Source: Pseudomonas sp. Z8(2022)
Lineage (GTDB): Bacteria; Pseudomonadota; Gammaproteobacteria; Pseudomonadales; Pseudomonadaceae
DNA: 64,000 bases
NCBI RefSeq assembly: GCF_025837155.1
Contig: NZ_CP107549.1
Coordinates: 1,984,001-2,048,000 of the forward strand
Direction of reading: 5' to 3'
A program made the translations under genes and the position numbers. Below the pieces are notes generated by a model, which saw only the letters and a list, made by a program, of their open reading frames with translations, was not told the origin of the DNA and ran no database searches. Positions 1-9,628 of this stretch are shown here, in pieces (the stretch's first letter is position 1; every line of letters begins with the position of its first letter).

Positions 1-68
1 CGTGCGTTGCTCCCAGGTTCGTCACCCAGCGGGATAACAGGCGTGGCGGGCGGGGGGGACGCCTGCAC

Positions 69-3000
69 TCAGTGCGCCTGGGCACTACCGTTCCACGTTT
101 TTACAGAGCGCAAAGGCCGGCCTGACAAGCTGCGCATGACCATGTAGAACACCGGCGTCAGGAACAGCCCGAAGAAGGTGACGCCAAGCATCCCGAAGAA
201 CACCGAGATACCCATGGCCTGGCGCATTTCCGCGCCCGCGCCGTGGGAGACCACCAGCGGCACCACGCCCATGATGAAGGCCAGCGAGGTCATCAGGATC
301 GGCCGCAGGCGCAGCCGGCAGGCTTCCAGCACGGCATCCAGCGTGGAATGACCGGCGATTTCCAGCTCACGGGCAAACTCGACGATGAGGATGGCGTTCT
401 TCGAGGCCAGACCGACCAGCACGATCAGCCCGATCTGCGTGAAGATGTTGTTGTCCCCTGCCGTCAGCCAGACGCCCAGCAACGCCGAGAGCAGGCTCAT
501 CGGCACGATCAGGATCACCGACAGCGGCAGGGTCAGGCTTTCGTACTGCGCGGCCAGCACCAGCAGCACCAGCAGCACGCAGAGCGGGAAGATCCACAGG
601 GCGCTGTTGCCGGCGATGATCTGCTGGTAGGTCAGGTCGGTCCATTCGTAGCCGATGCCCGGCGGCAGCGTTTTCGCGGCGACCCGCTCGATGGCGGCCA
701 TGGCCTGCGACGACGAGTAGCCGGGCGCCGGTGCACCGCTCAGGTCCGCGGCGGTGAAGCCGTTGTAGCGGGTCACCAGCTCCGGACCGTAGATTTGCTC
801 CACGCTGGCGAAGGCCGCGAGCGGGACCATCTGGCCGTCGGCGGCGCGGGTCTTCAACTGCAGGATGTCCTCCGGGTGGGCGCGATGCGGCGCATCCGCC
901 TGCACGCGTACCTGGTACACCCGGCCGAACAGGTTGAAGTCGTTGACGTAGAAGGAGCCCAGGTAGACCTGCAGGGTCTGGAACACCTCGCTGACGGAAA
1001 TCCCCAGCTGCTTGGCCTTGAGGCGATCCAGGTCGATGCGCAGTTGCGGCACGTTGATCTGGTAGGTGCTGAACAGCGGCGACAGCTCCGGCTGCCTGGC
1101 CGCCTCGGCGATGAAGTCCTGGGTCGCCTTGTAGAGCGCGTCATAGCCCAGATTGCCCTGGTCCTCCAGCTGCAGCTTGAAGCCGCCCAGCGAGCCGAGG
1201 CCCATGACCGGCGGCGCCGGGAAGACCGCAGCGAAGCTGGCCTTTTCCAGACCGGCATATTTGGCATTGAGCGATGCCGCGATGGCGTCGGCGCTCAGCC
1301 CTTTGCGTTCCTCGAAGGGCTTGAGGAGGATGAACGACAGCCCCGAGCTGGAACTGGTGGTGGTGCCGTTGATCGAGAGGCCGGCATAGGACGAGGTGGA
1401 GGCCACGCCCGGCTCGTCCAGGGCGATCTCGGTCATCTTCGTGAGCACCGCGTCGGTGCGATCCAGCGAGGCACCGGCCGGTAGCTGCACGAAACTGATC
1501 AGGTACTCCTTGTCCTGGGCGGGAACGAAACCGCCCGGAACCGCCTTGCCGAGCAGGACGGTAACGCCCAGCAGCCCGGCATAGATCGCCATTACCAAGC
1601 TCTTGCGCCCGGCCAGCCGCGCCACGCCCCGCCCGTAGCGCTCCGAACCCCGTGTGAAGGCGCGGTTGAAGCGTCCGAAGAACCCGCCGAACACCCGCTG
1701 CATCGCCCGCGACAGCCAGTCGTTCTGCTCTCCGTGGGACTTGAGCAACAGCGCGGACAGCGCCGGCGACAGGGTCAGCGAGTTGATCGCCGACAGTACG
1801 GTGGACACCGCGATGGTCACCGCGAACTGCTGGTAGAAACGCCCGGTCAGCCCGGAGAGGAAGGCCAGCGGCACGAACACCGCCACCAGGGTCAGGGCGA
1901 TGGCGATGATCGGGCCGCTCACTTCGCGCATGGCCAGGTAGGTGGCCTCGCGCGGCGCATGGCCAAGCGCGATGTTGCGTTCGACGTTCTCCACCACCAC
2001 GATGGCGTCGTCCACCACGATGCCGATGGCCAGCACCAGGCCGAACAGGCTCAGGGCGTTGATGGAGAAGCCGAACAGGTACAGGCAGGCCATGGTGCCG
2101 ACGATGGACACCGGCACGGCCAGCAGCGGGATGATCGAGGCCCTCCAGGTCTGCAGGAAGAGGAATACCACGATCACCACCAGCCCGATGGCCTCGAACA
2201 GCGTCCGGACCACGGCGTCGATGCTCGCCTGCACCGAGCGGGTCGGGTTGTAGACGATGCGGTAGTCCAGCCCGGCGGGAAATCGGATCTTCAGCTCCTC
2301 CATGGTGCTCTGCACCTTGGCGGCAATATTCAGGGCATTGGCCCCTGGCGCTTCCATGATCGCCAGCGGCACGGCCGCGTCCCGGCCCAGATAGGCACGC
2401 ACCCCGTACTCCTGGGCAGCCAGCTCGATGCGCGCCACGTCGCGCAGCAATGTGGTGCGACCGTCAGGCTCGGCGCGCAGGACGATGTCGCCGAACTCCT
2501 CGACGCTGCGCAGCCGGCCGTCCGCGCTGACCGACAGCTGGAACGGAGCCTGCTCGACCATCGGCGCCGCGCCGATGCTGCCCACCGCCGCCTGCGCGTT
2601 CTGCTCGCGGATCGCCGCCACCACCTCGGCCGCGGTGAGACCGCGTGCCGCCACCGCCCCCGGATCGAGCCAGATACGCATGGCGTACGCGCCCGGCCCC
2701 CAGAGATTGACCTGCCCCACGCCATCGATGCGGGCGAGCCGGTCACGGACATGCCGGATGGCGTAGTTGCTCAGGTAATTGGCGTCGTATTCCCCGTTGG
2801 GCGAAACCAGGTGCACGGCCAGGGTGATGTTCGGCGAGCTCTTGATGGTGGTGACACCCAGGCGCTGCACGTCCTCCGGCAGCCGCGGCACGGCCTGTTC
2901 CACGCGGTTGCGCACCCACTGCAGGGCCTGATCCGGATCGGTGCCGATCTTGAAGGTCACGGTCAGGTAGAGGTTGCCGTCGGCATTCGCCAGCGACTGC

Positions 3001-3239
3001 ATGTAGAGCATGTTCTCGACGCCGTTGACCTCCTCCTCGATCGGCGCGGCCACGCTCTGCGCCAGGGTGGTGGCGTTGGCGCCCGGATACTGGGCATGCA
3101 CGACGACGGACGGCGGCACCACCTGCGGATACTCGGAGACGGGCAGGACCAACATCGCGATGGCCCCGGCGATGAAGATCAGCGCGGAGATCACCCCCGC
3201 GAAGATCGGCCGGTCGATGAAAAAGCGGGACAGGTTCAT
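69..3239 (-). CDS. RND (HAE1) multidrug efflux inner-membrane permease, MexF/OqxB-like
   Basis: 1056 residues, full length for an AcrB/MexF-type proton-driven drug exporter of the inner membrane. It opens with FFIDRPIFAGVISALIFIAG, the usual first transmembrane helix. The TM4 proton-relay pair is present as Asp410-Asp411 (GIVVDDAIVVVENVERN), and the second half carries the matching LVGLASKNAILIVEFA with its lysine. Two large periplasmic loops flank the duplicated membrane halves. The start overlaps the stop of the upstream adaptor gene by 4 bases (ATGA), so the two are translationally coupled. An outer-membrane channel gene might follow beyond base 1 but is not visible. The substrate cannot be read from the sequence. 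Assignment to the MexEF/OqxAB branch comes from remembered family similarity of the adaptor and permease. Confidence 0.95.
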   Translation of the reverse strand: MNLSRFFIDRPIFAGVISALIFIAGAIAMLVLPVSEYPQVVPPSVVVHAQYPGANATTLAQSVAAPIEEEVNGVENMLYMQSLANADGNLYLTVTFKIGTDPDQALQWVRNRVEQAVPRLPEDVQRLGVTTIKSSPNITLAVHLVSPNGEYDANYLSNYAIRHVRDRLARIDGVGQVNLWGPGAYAMRIWLDPGAVAARGLTAAEVVAAIREQNAQAAVGSIGAAPMVEQAPFQLSVSADGRLRSVEEFGDIVLRAEPDGRTTLLRDVARIELAAQEYGVRAYLGRDAAVPLAIMEAPGANALNIAAKVQSTMEELKIRFPAGLDYRIVYNPTRSVQASIDAVVRTLFEAIGLVVIVVFLFLQTWRASIIPLLAVPVSIVGTMACLYLFGFSINALSLFGLVLAIGIVVDDAIVVVENVERNIALGHAPREATYLAMREVSGPIIAIALTLVAVFVPLAFLSGLTGRFYQQFAVTIAVSTVLSAINSLTLSPALSALLLKSHGEQNDWLSRAMQRVFGGFFGRFNRAFTRGSERYGRGVARLAGRKSLVMAIYAGLLGVTVLLGKAVPGGFVPAQDKEYLISFVQLPAGASLDRTDAVLTKMTEIALDEPGVASTSSYAGLSINGTTTSSSSGLSFILLKPFEERKGLSADAIAASLNAKYAGLEKASFAAVFPAPPVMGLGSLGGFKLQLEDQGNLGYDALYKATQDFIAEAARQPELSPLFSTYQINVPQLRIDLDRLKAKQLGISVSEVFQTLQVYLGSFYVNDFNLFGRVYQVRVQADAPHRAHPEDILQLKTRAADGQMVPLAAFASVEQIYGPELVTRYNGFTAADLSGAPAPGYSSSQAMAAIERVAAKTLPPGIGYEWTDLTYQQIIAGNSALWIFPLCVLLVLLVLAAQYESLTLPLSVILIVPMSLLSALLGVWLTAGDNNIFTQIGLIVLVGLASKNAILIVEFARELEIAGHSTLDAVLEACRLRLRPILMTSLAFIMGVVPLVVSHGAGAEMRQAMGISVFFGMLGVTFFGLFLTPVFYMVMRSLSGRPLRSVKTWNGSAQAH

Positions 3240-4402
3240 CGGGCGCCCTCCTGTTCGCTGGCCAGTGCCGGTGCGGCCTGCTCGACCCGAACCAGATCGC
3301 CGGGTCGTACGCGCTGGGCGCCCTCGACGATCACCTGCTCACCGGGCTCCAGGCCCTGGCGAACCACGCGCTGGTCACCCTGCCGGCTGCCCAGCTCCAG
3401 GCGGCGGTACTCGACCCGGCCGTCGTCACCCACCACCAGCACGAAACGGCGGTCCTGGTCGGTGGCGACCGCCGCCTCGTCCACGAGGGTCGCCTGGTAC
3501 GGATTGCTGATCTGCATGCGTACCCGGGCCTGCAGCCCGGGGACCAGGCGACCGTCGGGGTTCGCCAGCAGGGCGCGCACGCGCAGGGTGCCTGTGCGGG
3601 TATCCAGCTGGTTGTCCAGGGAGTACAGCTGGCCGACAAGGGGATGGCCGTCGTCACCGGCCAGACCGACCTGCACCTGCAGCGGGTCCGTGCCGCGACG
3701 GGCACCCACGTAGCGCAGGTAGGTGCGCTCATCGATGGTAAACGCGGCATACAGCGGATCGAGGCTGACGATGGAAGTCAGCGGCGGTGCATCCCCGCCG
3801 GCCTTCACCTCGTTGCCGGCGGTGATCTCCGGGCGGGAAACGCGCCCTGAGATCGGCGCGGTGATGCGGGTGTAGTCGACATTCAGGCGGCTACGTTCGA
3901 CCACCGCCCTGGCGGCCTGAACCGCCGAGCGCGCTTCCCGGGCGGCATTCTCCAGGGCGTCGAAGTCGCGTTTGGCGATGGCGTTGGCCTGGATCAGGCG
4001 CCGACCGCGCTCCAGATTCCGGGCGGTGAAGCGCTGGCGGTCCTCGGCCTGCGCCAGCAGCGCCTCGGCGCGCCTGAGATCGGCCTCGAAGGGCGCCGCA
4101 TCGAGGGTGAACAGCAGGTCGCCCTGGCGCACCAGCTGCCCGTCGCGGAAATGCACGGCCAGCAAGGTTCCCTCGACCTTCGGACGAATCTCAACGCGTT
4201 CGACAGCCTCCAGCCGCCCGGAGTATTCGGCCCAGTCAGTGACCTGCCTGCTTGTAGCGGGACGAGCCACTACGGGCACGGGGTCTGCCGGTTCTGCCTG
4301 AGAGATGCCCTCGTTGAGGAGGGCATATCCCGCCAGTGTCAGGACGGCTGTGCCAAAGAGCGCGGCCGGTATGGAAGCTCGACTGTTGAAAGAAGTGAAC
4401 AT
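3236..4402 (-). CDS. RND efflux periplasmic adaptor (membrane fusion protein), MexE-like
   Basis: About 388 residues. It links the inner-membrane pump to an outer-membrane channel. Visible parts in order: an N-terminal hydrophobic anchor or signal without a lipobox cysteine; the barrel-sandwich entry EYSGRLEAVERVEIRPKVEG; an alpha-helical hairpin rich in Ala/Arg/Glu; APISGRVSRPEITAGNEV closing the lipoyl domain; and a beta-barrel with LDNQLDTRTGTLRVRA. This spacing matches MexE/OqxA. The ATG at 4402 is preferred over an in-frame TTG at 4417 because AGGG lies 7 bases upstream. First gene of the efflux operon, divergent from a LysR regulator. Confidence 0.93.
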   Translation of the reverse strand: MFTSFNSRASIPAALFGTAVLTLAGYALLNEGISQAEPADPVPVVARPATSRQVTDWAEYSGRLEAVERVEIRPKVEGTLLAVHFRDGQLVRQGDLLFTLDAAPFEADLRRAEALLAQAEDRQRFTARNLERGRRLIQANAIAKRDFDALENAAREARSAVQAARAVVERSRLNVDYTRITAPISGRVSRPEITAGNEVKAGGDAPPLTSIVSLDPLYAAFTIDERTYLRYVGARRGTDPLQVQVGLAGDDGHPLVGQLYSLDNQLDTRTGTLRVRALLANPDGRLVPGLQARVRMQISNPYQATLVDEAAVATDQDRRFVLVVGDDGRVEYRRLELGSRQGDQRVVRQGLEPGEQVIVEGAQRVRPGDLVRVEQAAPALASEQEGAR

Positions 4403-4671
4403 GGCAGGACCCTGCAAACGCTGTAGATCTCGGCGCAGTCTCTGCCAGGCACGCCTGAAGATATAGGCGTGGTTTCGGCTTTTACTATTATCAGAAATGG
4501 AATAATCGAATAGAGAATGACGCCGTTTAAATGCGTTCTATCAGGTGGGTTGAAATATTTTTCTGCTTGGTTCTGGAATAATGCGGCGATGGATATTGGG
4601 GTGTCGATTAGGTGGGGCGAGGGGCGGGCATCGCAGGTTCCGACCTCCATATGCAATGAGGATCAAGAGAA
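4403..4671. promoter_or_regulatory. Divergent promoter region between efflux operon and LysR gene
   Basis: About 270 bases without a gene between the adaptor gene (minus) and the LysR gene (plus). It is clearly more AT-rich than its surroundings, especially 4480-4600, as expected for two divergent promoters and a LysR binding site. Two copies of TGGAATAAT (near 4498 and 4574) are visible. I cannot place -10/-35 boxes with confidence. Confidence 0.45.
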
Positions 4672-5601
4672 ATGGATCGACTGCAGGCTATGCATGTGTA
4701 CTGTCGCGTGGTTGAAGTACACAGCTTCAGCAGGGCGGCCGAAAGTCTGGAGATGCCACCGTCTACCGTGACCCGCATCATCAAGGAGCTTGAAGCCTTC
4801 CTCGGCGTCCGCCTGTTGCAGCGAACCACCCGTCACATCAGCCTCACTCCGGATGGCAGCCTCTACTATGACCACTGCCGGAAACTGTTGGCCGAAATCG
4901 AGCAGCTCGAGTCTTCGTTCGCCCGGGCCGGGCGGCCCCGCGGCAAGCTGCGCGTGGACATGACATCTTCCTTCGCGCGCCTGATCGTCGTGCCGGCGAT
5001 ACGGGACTTCCTGGCTGCCTATCCTGACGTGGAGATAACGCTGTCTCTAGGGGATCGGACCATAGACCTGGTGCAAGAGGGGGTCGACTGCGTGATTCGG
5101 GCTGGCGTACCTCAAGACTCGACGACACTCGTGGCCAGGCGCATAGCAGGCTTCGACTGGGTCACCTGCGCCTCGCCTGCATACCTGGAGATGCACGGTG
5201 AGCCGCAGTCGCTGGATGACCTTCGCCATCATCATGCCGTGGGCTTCCTGTCCAACCGCAGCGGCCGTCGGGCGCACTGGAGTTTTGTGATCGAAGGCGA
5301 GGAAGCGGCAGCCCCTATCCAGGAGCGGATAACCGTCAACGATACCGACAGCTATCTCGCCTGCGGGCTGGAAGGGCTTGGGCTGATACGCGCAGCAAGT
5401 TACCTGGTGATCCCTTACCTGCGCAGCGGTCAACTGCGCCAGGTTCTGCCAGATCTCACGGCGCCGACAGTGCCGCTGTCGATCATCTACCCCAAGAACC
5501 GCCACCTCTCACCAACCGTACGCGCTTTCAGCGACTGGATTGCGCAGCGTGTGGCAGAGATGGAACCACAGTGGAAGCTTTCACCTTCCGGAATGTCCTG
5601 A
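4672..5601 (+). CDS. LysR-family transcriptional regulator
   Basis: 309 residues, normal LysR length. The N-terminal winged helix-turn-helix spans residues 1-60 (FSRAAESLEMPPSTVTRIIK then LGVRLLQRTTRHISLTPDG); the rest is the periplasmic-binding-like effector domain, including GRPRGKLRVDMTSSFARLI. This Thr/Arg-rich HTH is typical of the large CrgA/DsdC-like LysR branch that often controls a divergent neighbour. It is divergent from the MexEF-type operon and may control it in the way MexT controls mexEF, but the effector is unknown and the protein is not clearly a MexT orthologue. AGGATCAAGAGA precedes the ATG. Confidence 0.9.
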   Translation: MDRLQAMHVYCRVVEVHSFSRAAESLEMPPSTVTRIIKELEAFLGVRLLQRTTRHISLTPDGSLYYDHCRKLLAEIEQLESSFARAGRPRGKLRVDMTSSFARLIVVPAIRDFLAAYPDVEITLSLGDRTIDLVQEGVDCVIRAGVPQDSTTLVARRIAGFDWVTCASPAYLEMHGEPQSLDDLRHHHAVGFLSNRSGRRAHWSFVIEGEEAAAPIQERITVNDTDSYLACGLEGLGLIRAASYLVIPYLRSGQLRQVLPDLTAPTVPLSIIYPKNRHLSPTVRAFSDWIAQRVAEMEPQWKLSPSGMS

Positions 5602-5644
5602 AATGACAGGGCACTAGGCCCCGGCTTGCAATTACAGGAGCCGG

Positions 5645-6565
5645 CTAGCGTTCGGCATAGCAGATCGCGACCAGCATTATCGCGATACCGGTCAATTGCA
5701 GGCCCCCCAGGCTTTGCCCGTAGAACAGCCAGTCGATGATGATGGCGACTGCCGGATAGAAAAACTGGTACACCGCGATCCGATCCGTGTTCAGGCGTGC
5801 CATGCCGGCATAGATCAGACCATAGGCGAGCCCGGTGTGAATCAGACCGAGCCCCGAAAGCCATACCCAGGACATGCCCATTTCCGGCCAGCCATTGAGG
5901 GCTGGCCAGGCGAACAAGGCTATTGCGCCAACTGCACACTGCCACCAGGCAAGGATGCCGGCAGGCATATGCCGCACCTGCCGGGCGACTATGGTGACGC
6001 AGGCAGTGCAGAGTGCACCGATCAGGCAGAAGGCTACGCCCAGCCAGTATGTGGCCTGGGCAGGCTGGCTGGCGCCGAACAGCGAAAGATGTTCGAGCAC
6101 CCCGGTGGCCAGTACCAGGCCAAGCATGGCGATCAGCACCGCCGCGATGCGTCGCCTGGCGATGGACTCTTTCAGGAAGAAGGCACCTAGCAGCAGCACC
6201 CACAGCGGCTGGACGTGGAACAGTACCGTGGCGATGCCGGCGGACACGTACTCGATAGCCGCGAAGAACAACCCCCACGCCGTCACCATCAGCACGCCGG
6301 CCGCAAGTACTGCAAAGCCGGGGGCACGGTAACGCCGCAGATCGCCCAGTTGCCCACGCCAGGCAGCCCAGAGCGTGAGGCCGAGCAGGCCGAAAACGCA
6401 GCGAAACCACGTTGCGGTCAGCGGGTCGGCATTGGCCTCGTGCACGAAGACACCAACGGTGCCGAGGATCAGGCTACCCAGAAGAAACGCCTGGGTTCCT
6501 CCCTTTTCGAGGCTGCCTTGAGCGGTGGAGTAGCCGTTGGCGACGGCCTGGTTGGATGTTTTCAT
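5645..6565 (-). CDS. DMT-superfamily (EamA) transporter
   Basis: About 306 residues with ten hydrophobic segments arranged as two five-helix EamA repeats. The first repeat contains ANADPLTATWFRCVFGLLGL and the second begins near AILAWWQCAVGAIALFAWPA, ending in a helix with NTDRIAVYQFFYPAVAIIID. These inner-membrane proteins export amino acids or other small metabolites. The frame continues upstream to 6616, but that would crowd the divergent LysR promoter, so the ATG at 6565 is preferred; the ribosome-binding site is not decisive. Divergent LysR at 6648 is the likely regulator, as for many LysE/EamA exporters. Confidence 0.88.
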   Translation of the reverse strand: MKTSNQAVANGYSTAQGSLEKGGTQAFLLGSLILGTVGVFVHEANADPLTATWFRCVFGLLGLTLWAAWRGQLGDLRRYRAPGFAVLAAGVLMVTAWGLFFAAIEYVSAGIATVLFHVQPLWVLLLGAFFLKESIARRRIAAVLIAMLGLVLATGVLEHLSLFGASQPAQATYWLGVAFCLIGALCTACVTIVARQVRHMPAGILAWWQCAVGAIALFAWPALNGWPEMGMSWVWLSGLGLIHTGLAYGLIYAGMARLNTDRIAVYQFFYPAVAIIIDWLFYGQSLGGLQLTGIAIMLVAICYAER

Positions 6566-6601
6566 GCCCCCAGCATGAAACCGGGCACAAATTACGAGAA
6601 G

Positions 6602-6627
6602 CGAATAATATTGCAAGCATCTATTCG
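6602..6627. promoter_or_regulatory. Inverted repeat, candidate LysR operator
   Basis: CGAATA and TATTCG form a perfect 6-base inverted repeat separated by 14 bases, in the short gap between the divergent EamA transporter and LysR genes. Placement and dyad form fit a LysR recognition site, but with only six-base arms chance is possible. Confidence 0.4.
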
Positions 6628-6647
6628 ATTAACGAAATGGTGCGGCT

Positions 6648-7517
6648 ATGGCCGATCGTGACCTGCAGATCGACTGGCTCAAGTGTTTCGTCGCGGTTGT
6701 CGACACGGGGTCGTTGTCGAGCGCGGCCGAGGAGGTGTACCGGTCCCAGTCGGCGGTAAGCATGCAGATCAAGAAACTGGAGGCGGCCGTCGGCCGGCAG
6801 CTGCTGATACGAGGCCCCCGGCACCTTCAGCTGACTGTCGATGGGCAGAAGCTTCTGGGGTACGCCCGGCGCATGCTGGACTTGCACGGAGAGGCCAAGG
6901 CCGCTTTCCATGGCGAGGAGCTCACCGGTCGCATACGCCTTGGTGTGCCCGACGACTATGCCGCCAGATACCTCACGCCGGTGCTCAAGCGTTTCTCGCC
7001 ACGTCATGGCGGTGTGGAGATCGAGCTGAACTGTGAACAGTCGACCGCACTGATTCCTCGGGTGGAAAGCGGGGACCTGGATCTCGCTCTGGTTTCCCGT
7101 GATCACGCCCGGCGAGGCACCTTTCTCTTTCATGAACCTCTGGTATGGGTGGGCTCCGCGCAATTCGAACTCTGGCGCCGAGACCCGTTGCCGATTGCGG
7201 TTTATGAAGCCGCCAGTCTGGCACGTCGCAATGCACTCAATTCAATCGCCCTGCAAGGGCGTCGCTACAAGGTGGTTTACAACAGCTCCAGCCTGGCCGG
7301 GCAGTTCGCTGCAGTCGAAAGCGGATTGGCTATCGCAGTACTGACCCGCTGCAGCGTTCCGGATCATTTGCAGATACTGGGCCTTGAACATGGTCTCGGG
7401 CCTCTGGAACCGGTGGAAGTTGGTGTCTACCGGAGCCGGGCGTCGCACAATTCCAAAGCGGTGAACAGCCTCAGAGAGCTTCTTATCAGGACGCTCAGAT
7501 CATCCGGCAGGGGGTGA
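6648..7517 (+). CDS. LysR-family transcriptional regulator
   Basis: 289 residues. The HTH is at residues 8-65 (DTGSLSSAAEEVYRSQSAVS, then QIKKLEAAVGRQLLIRGPRH). The effector-binding domain includes LTGRIRLGVPDDYAARYLTP. It is transcribed away from the EamA transporter gene with an inverted repeat in the short gap between them, so it probably controls that exporter and itself. The ligand is not recognisable. Confidence 0.9.
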   Translation: MADRDLQIDWLKCFVAVVDTGSLSSAAEEVYRSQSAVSMQIKKLEAAVGRQLLIRGPRHLQLTVDGQKLLGYARRMLDLHGEAKAAFHGEELTGRIRLGVPDDYAARYLTPVLKRFSPRHGGVEIELNCEQSTALIPRVESGDLDLALVSRDHARRGTFLFHEPLVWVGSAQFELWRRDPLPIAVYEAASLARRNALNSIALQGRRYKVVYNSSSLAGQFAAVESGLAIAVLTRCSVPDHLQILGLEHGLGPLEPVEVGVYRSRASHNSKAVNSLRELLIRTLRSSGRG

Positions 7518-7650
7518 TCCTTTTTTGTGGGGTCCAGATAGCAGACGCTCCGGCGACGACCGTCCCATCCATTCTTTCGTTTCTTGAACGCACGTTTCTA
7601 CCTCTGCGTGCCACATCTCAAGCTTTGAGCGCCGCAGATTGGATGGAAGC

Positions 7651-8616
7651 TCAGTGCGATGACACGTAAGGCGACGGGGTTGCTGGGGCCGGCAGCGCAT
7701 AGGTTCGTTTCATCCACGCCACTTCCGCTGAGGGTGTGCGACCGAAAAAGCGTTTGAAATCGCGGCTGAATTGAGAGGCGCTTTCATAGCCGACCAGGAA
7801 TGCCGACTTGGCTGCCGTAAGTTCGTTACGCAACATCAGCAATCGCGCCTGATGCAGGCGCGTCGACTTCAGATACTGAATCGGTGATGAGTCGGTCACC
7901 TTGCGAAAGTGTCGATGAACGTTGGGCACACTCATCTGCGCTTCTCTGGCCAGGGTGGCTACATCCAGACGCTCGTGGTAACAGCTGTGGATCTTGTGCA
8001 GCGCGCGCGTGACCTTGCCGAACGGCCCCTGCCGGGCGATTGCCGCGCGCAGGGTGCCGCCTTGCTCACCGGCAAGGATGCGGTAGTAGAGCTCTCGAAG
8101 CATCGCTGGGCCGATGACCTGTGCGTCCGTCCGGTCGCACATGATCTCCAGAAAGCGCAGTGTCGACTGGCGCAGCGGTTCATCCATGGGGGAGGCGTAC
8201 ATGCCCATCGGTTGCGCTGTACGGAAACCCCGCAGCTCGTCCAGTTGCTGAATCAGCTCGCCAGCCAGGGTGAAATCCAGCCGTATGTAAACCGCCAGCA
8301 TGGGTTCCGCCTCACTGGCATCGGTTTCCATGGTGAAGGGAACCGGCACCGACACCACCAGATAGTGCTGGGCGTCGTAGACGTAGGTCTCGTCGCCCAT
8401 GTAACCGCGCTTGCGTCCCTGGCAGAGGATGACGATACCCGGCTCGTACAGCGCCGGGGTTCGCGTCAGTGGCCGGTTGGAGCGCAGAAAGCGGACGTCG
8501 TCCAGCTGGCTCAGGTTGTAACCCTCCAGCGGCGCCAGCGGGCTCATCAGCCGCACCATGCGTTGGGTAATCGGGTCGCTGGATCTGACCATCGGCTGAC
8601 ACCTCTCGCTGCTCAT
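7651..8616 (-). CDS. AraC-family transcriptional regulator with AraC_N domain
   Basis: 321 residues from the first ATG. The N-terminal half is the AraC_N cupin-like domain (LYEPGIVILCQGRKRGYMGD); the C-terminal third holds two helix-turn-helix motifs, the second as VGYESASQFSRDFKRFFGRT. An alternative ATG at 8592 has a better ribosome-binding site (GAGAGG) and would shorten the protein by 8 residues. The start lies 2 bases after the stop of the upstream SDR gene, so the two form an operon. It probably regulates this SDR gene; the inducer is unknown. Confidence 0.9.
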   Translation of the reverse strand: MSSERCQPMVRSSDPITQRMVRLMSPLAPLEGYNLSQLDDVRFLRSNRPLTRTPALYEPGIVILCQGRKRGYMGDETYVYDAQHYLVVSVPVPFTMETDASEAEPMLAVYIRLDFTLAGELIQQLDELRGFRTAQPMGMYASPMDEPLRQSTLRFLEIMCDRTDAQVIGPAMLRELYYRILAGEQGGTLRAAIARQGPFGKVTRALHKIHSCYHERLDVATLAREAQMSVPNVHRHFRKVTDSSPIQYLKSTRLHQARLLMLRNELTAAKSAFLVGYESASQFSRDFKRFFGRTPSAEVAWMKRTYALPAPATPSPYVSSH

Positions 8617-8618
8617 GC

Positions 8619-9452
8619 TCAGCCATCCGCAGAGCGGCTAAGCGTTTCCCATTGCTCAATACTCTCTGCCGTGCGATGCAGATTTTCACGCACCAGGGCC
8701 AGGGCATCGCTGCCCAGCAACAGGTGAGCCGGCGGGCTGGGGCTGGCGATTATGGTCAGCATGGCGCGTGCCGCTTTCTGCGGGTCCCCCAGCTGATGGC
8801 CGCTCTTTTCCTCACGTGCTTTGCGCACCGGGTCGAAGCTTGCATCGTAGTCACTGATGCTGCGCGGCGTGCGTTGCATCGAACGGCCTGCCCAATCCGT
8901 ACGAAATGATCCCGGCGCCACCGCTGTGACAGAAATGTTGAAGGGCGCAAGCTCCTTGCTCAGCGTATCGGAGATGCCTTCCAGAGCGAATTTGCTGCCG
9001 CAGTAATAGGTGATTCCCGGCATGGTGATGTAGCCACCCATGGAAGTGATATTCAGAATGTGCCCGGCGCGACGACGGCGGAAATAGGGGAGGAAGGCTT
9101 TGGTTACGGCCACTGCACCGAATACGTTGACGTCGAACTGGCGACGCATCTCGGCGAGCGGCGATTCTTCGCAAATCCCTTCGTGGCCATAACCTGCATT
9201 GTTCACCAGCACATCCACCGGACCGTGCCGCTCCTCTGCGACGGCTATCACCGCATCGATTGCGTCGAAATCAGTCACGTCCAGCATTACGCCATGGGTT
9301 CGCCCGGGGGATTGCGCCTCGAAGGCGGCGAGGGCCGATTCGCTGCGAACCGTGCCGATCACGCGATAGCCCAGGGCGAGGGCTTCTCTCGCGAGGGCCT
9401 GGCCGAAGCCACTGCTGACGCCGGTGATGAAGAGAGTTTTCTGAGCATTCAT
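8619..9452 (-). CDS. Short-chain dehydrogenase/reductase (SDR)
   Basis: 277 residues, classical SDR. The Rossmann nucleotide motif is ITGVSSGFGQALA near residue 10; NNAGYG follows at about 86. The catalytic Ser lies in ITSMGGYITMPG, and the Tyr and Lys in YYCGSKFALEG (Y-x3-K). Acts in the cytosol as an NAD(P)H-dependent oxidoreductase; the substrate cannot be deduced. First gene of a two-gene operon with the AraC regulator, an arrangement common among Pseudomonas AraC_N regulators. Confidence 0.92.
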   Translation of the reverse strand: MNAQKTLFITGVSSGFGQALAREALALGYRVIGTVRSESALAAFEAQSPGRTHGVMLDVTDFDAIDAVIAVAEERHGPVDVLVNNAGYGHEGICEESPLAEMRRQFDVNVFGAVAVTKAFLPYFRRRRAGHILNITSMGGYITMPGITYYCGSKFALEGISDTLSKELAPFNISVTAVAPGSFRTDWAGRSMQRTPRSISDYDASFDPVRKAREEKSGHQLGDPQKAARAMLTIIASPSPPAHLLLGSDALALVRENLHRTAESIEQWETLSRSADG

Positions 9453-9628
9453 GTGGGCGCTCCCAGGGGAAATGGTGAGCGGTCATGCTAGGGCGACGGG
9501 GATGAGGGAACGATGCCGGATCGGATTCCAGTATTGCCTGTTCCTATCAAACTCGTGGCAGGCTGATCTGCGCGGTGTCGGCGGGAATGGTGCAGACAAG
9601 CCTGGCCAAACGGAAGTGAGGCTACGCC

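Noticed and set aside
1734..3713. Plus-strand frame of about 660 codons opposite the RND permease
   Set aside because: Composition is that of a GC-rich reverse frame; RND motifs are on the other strand.
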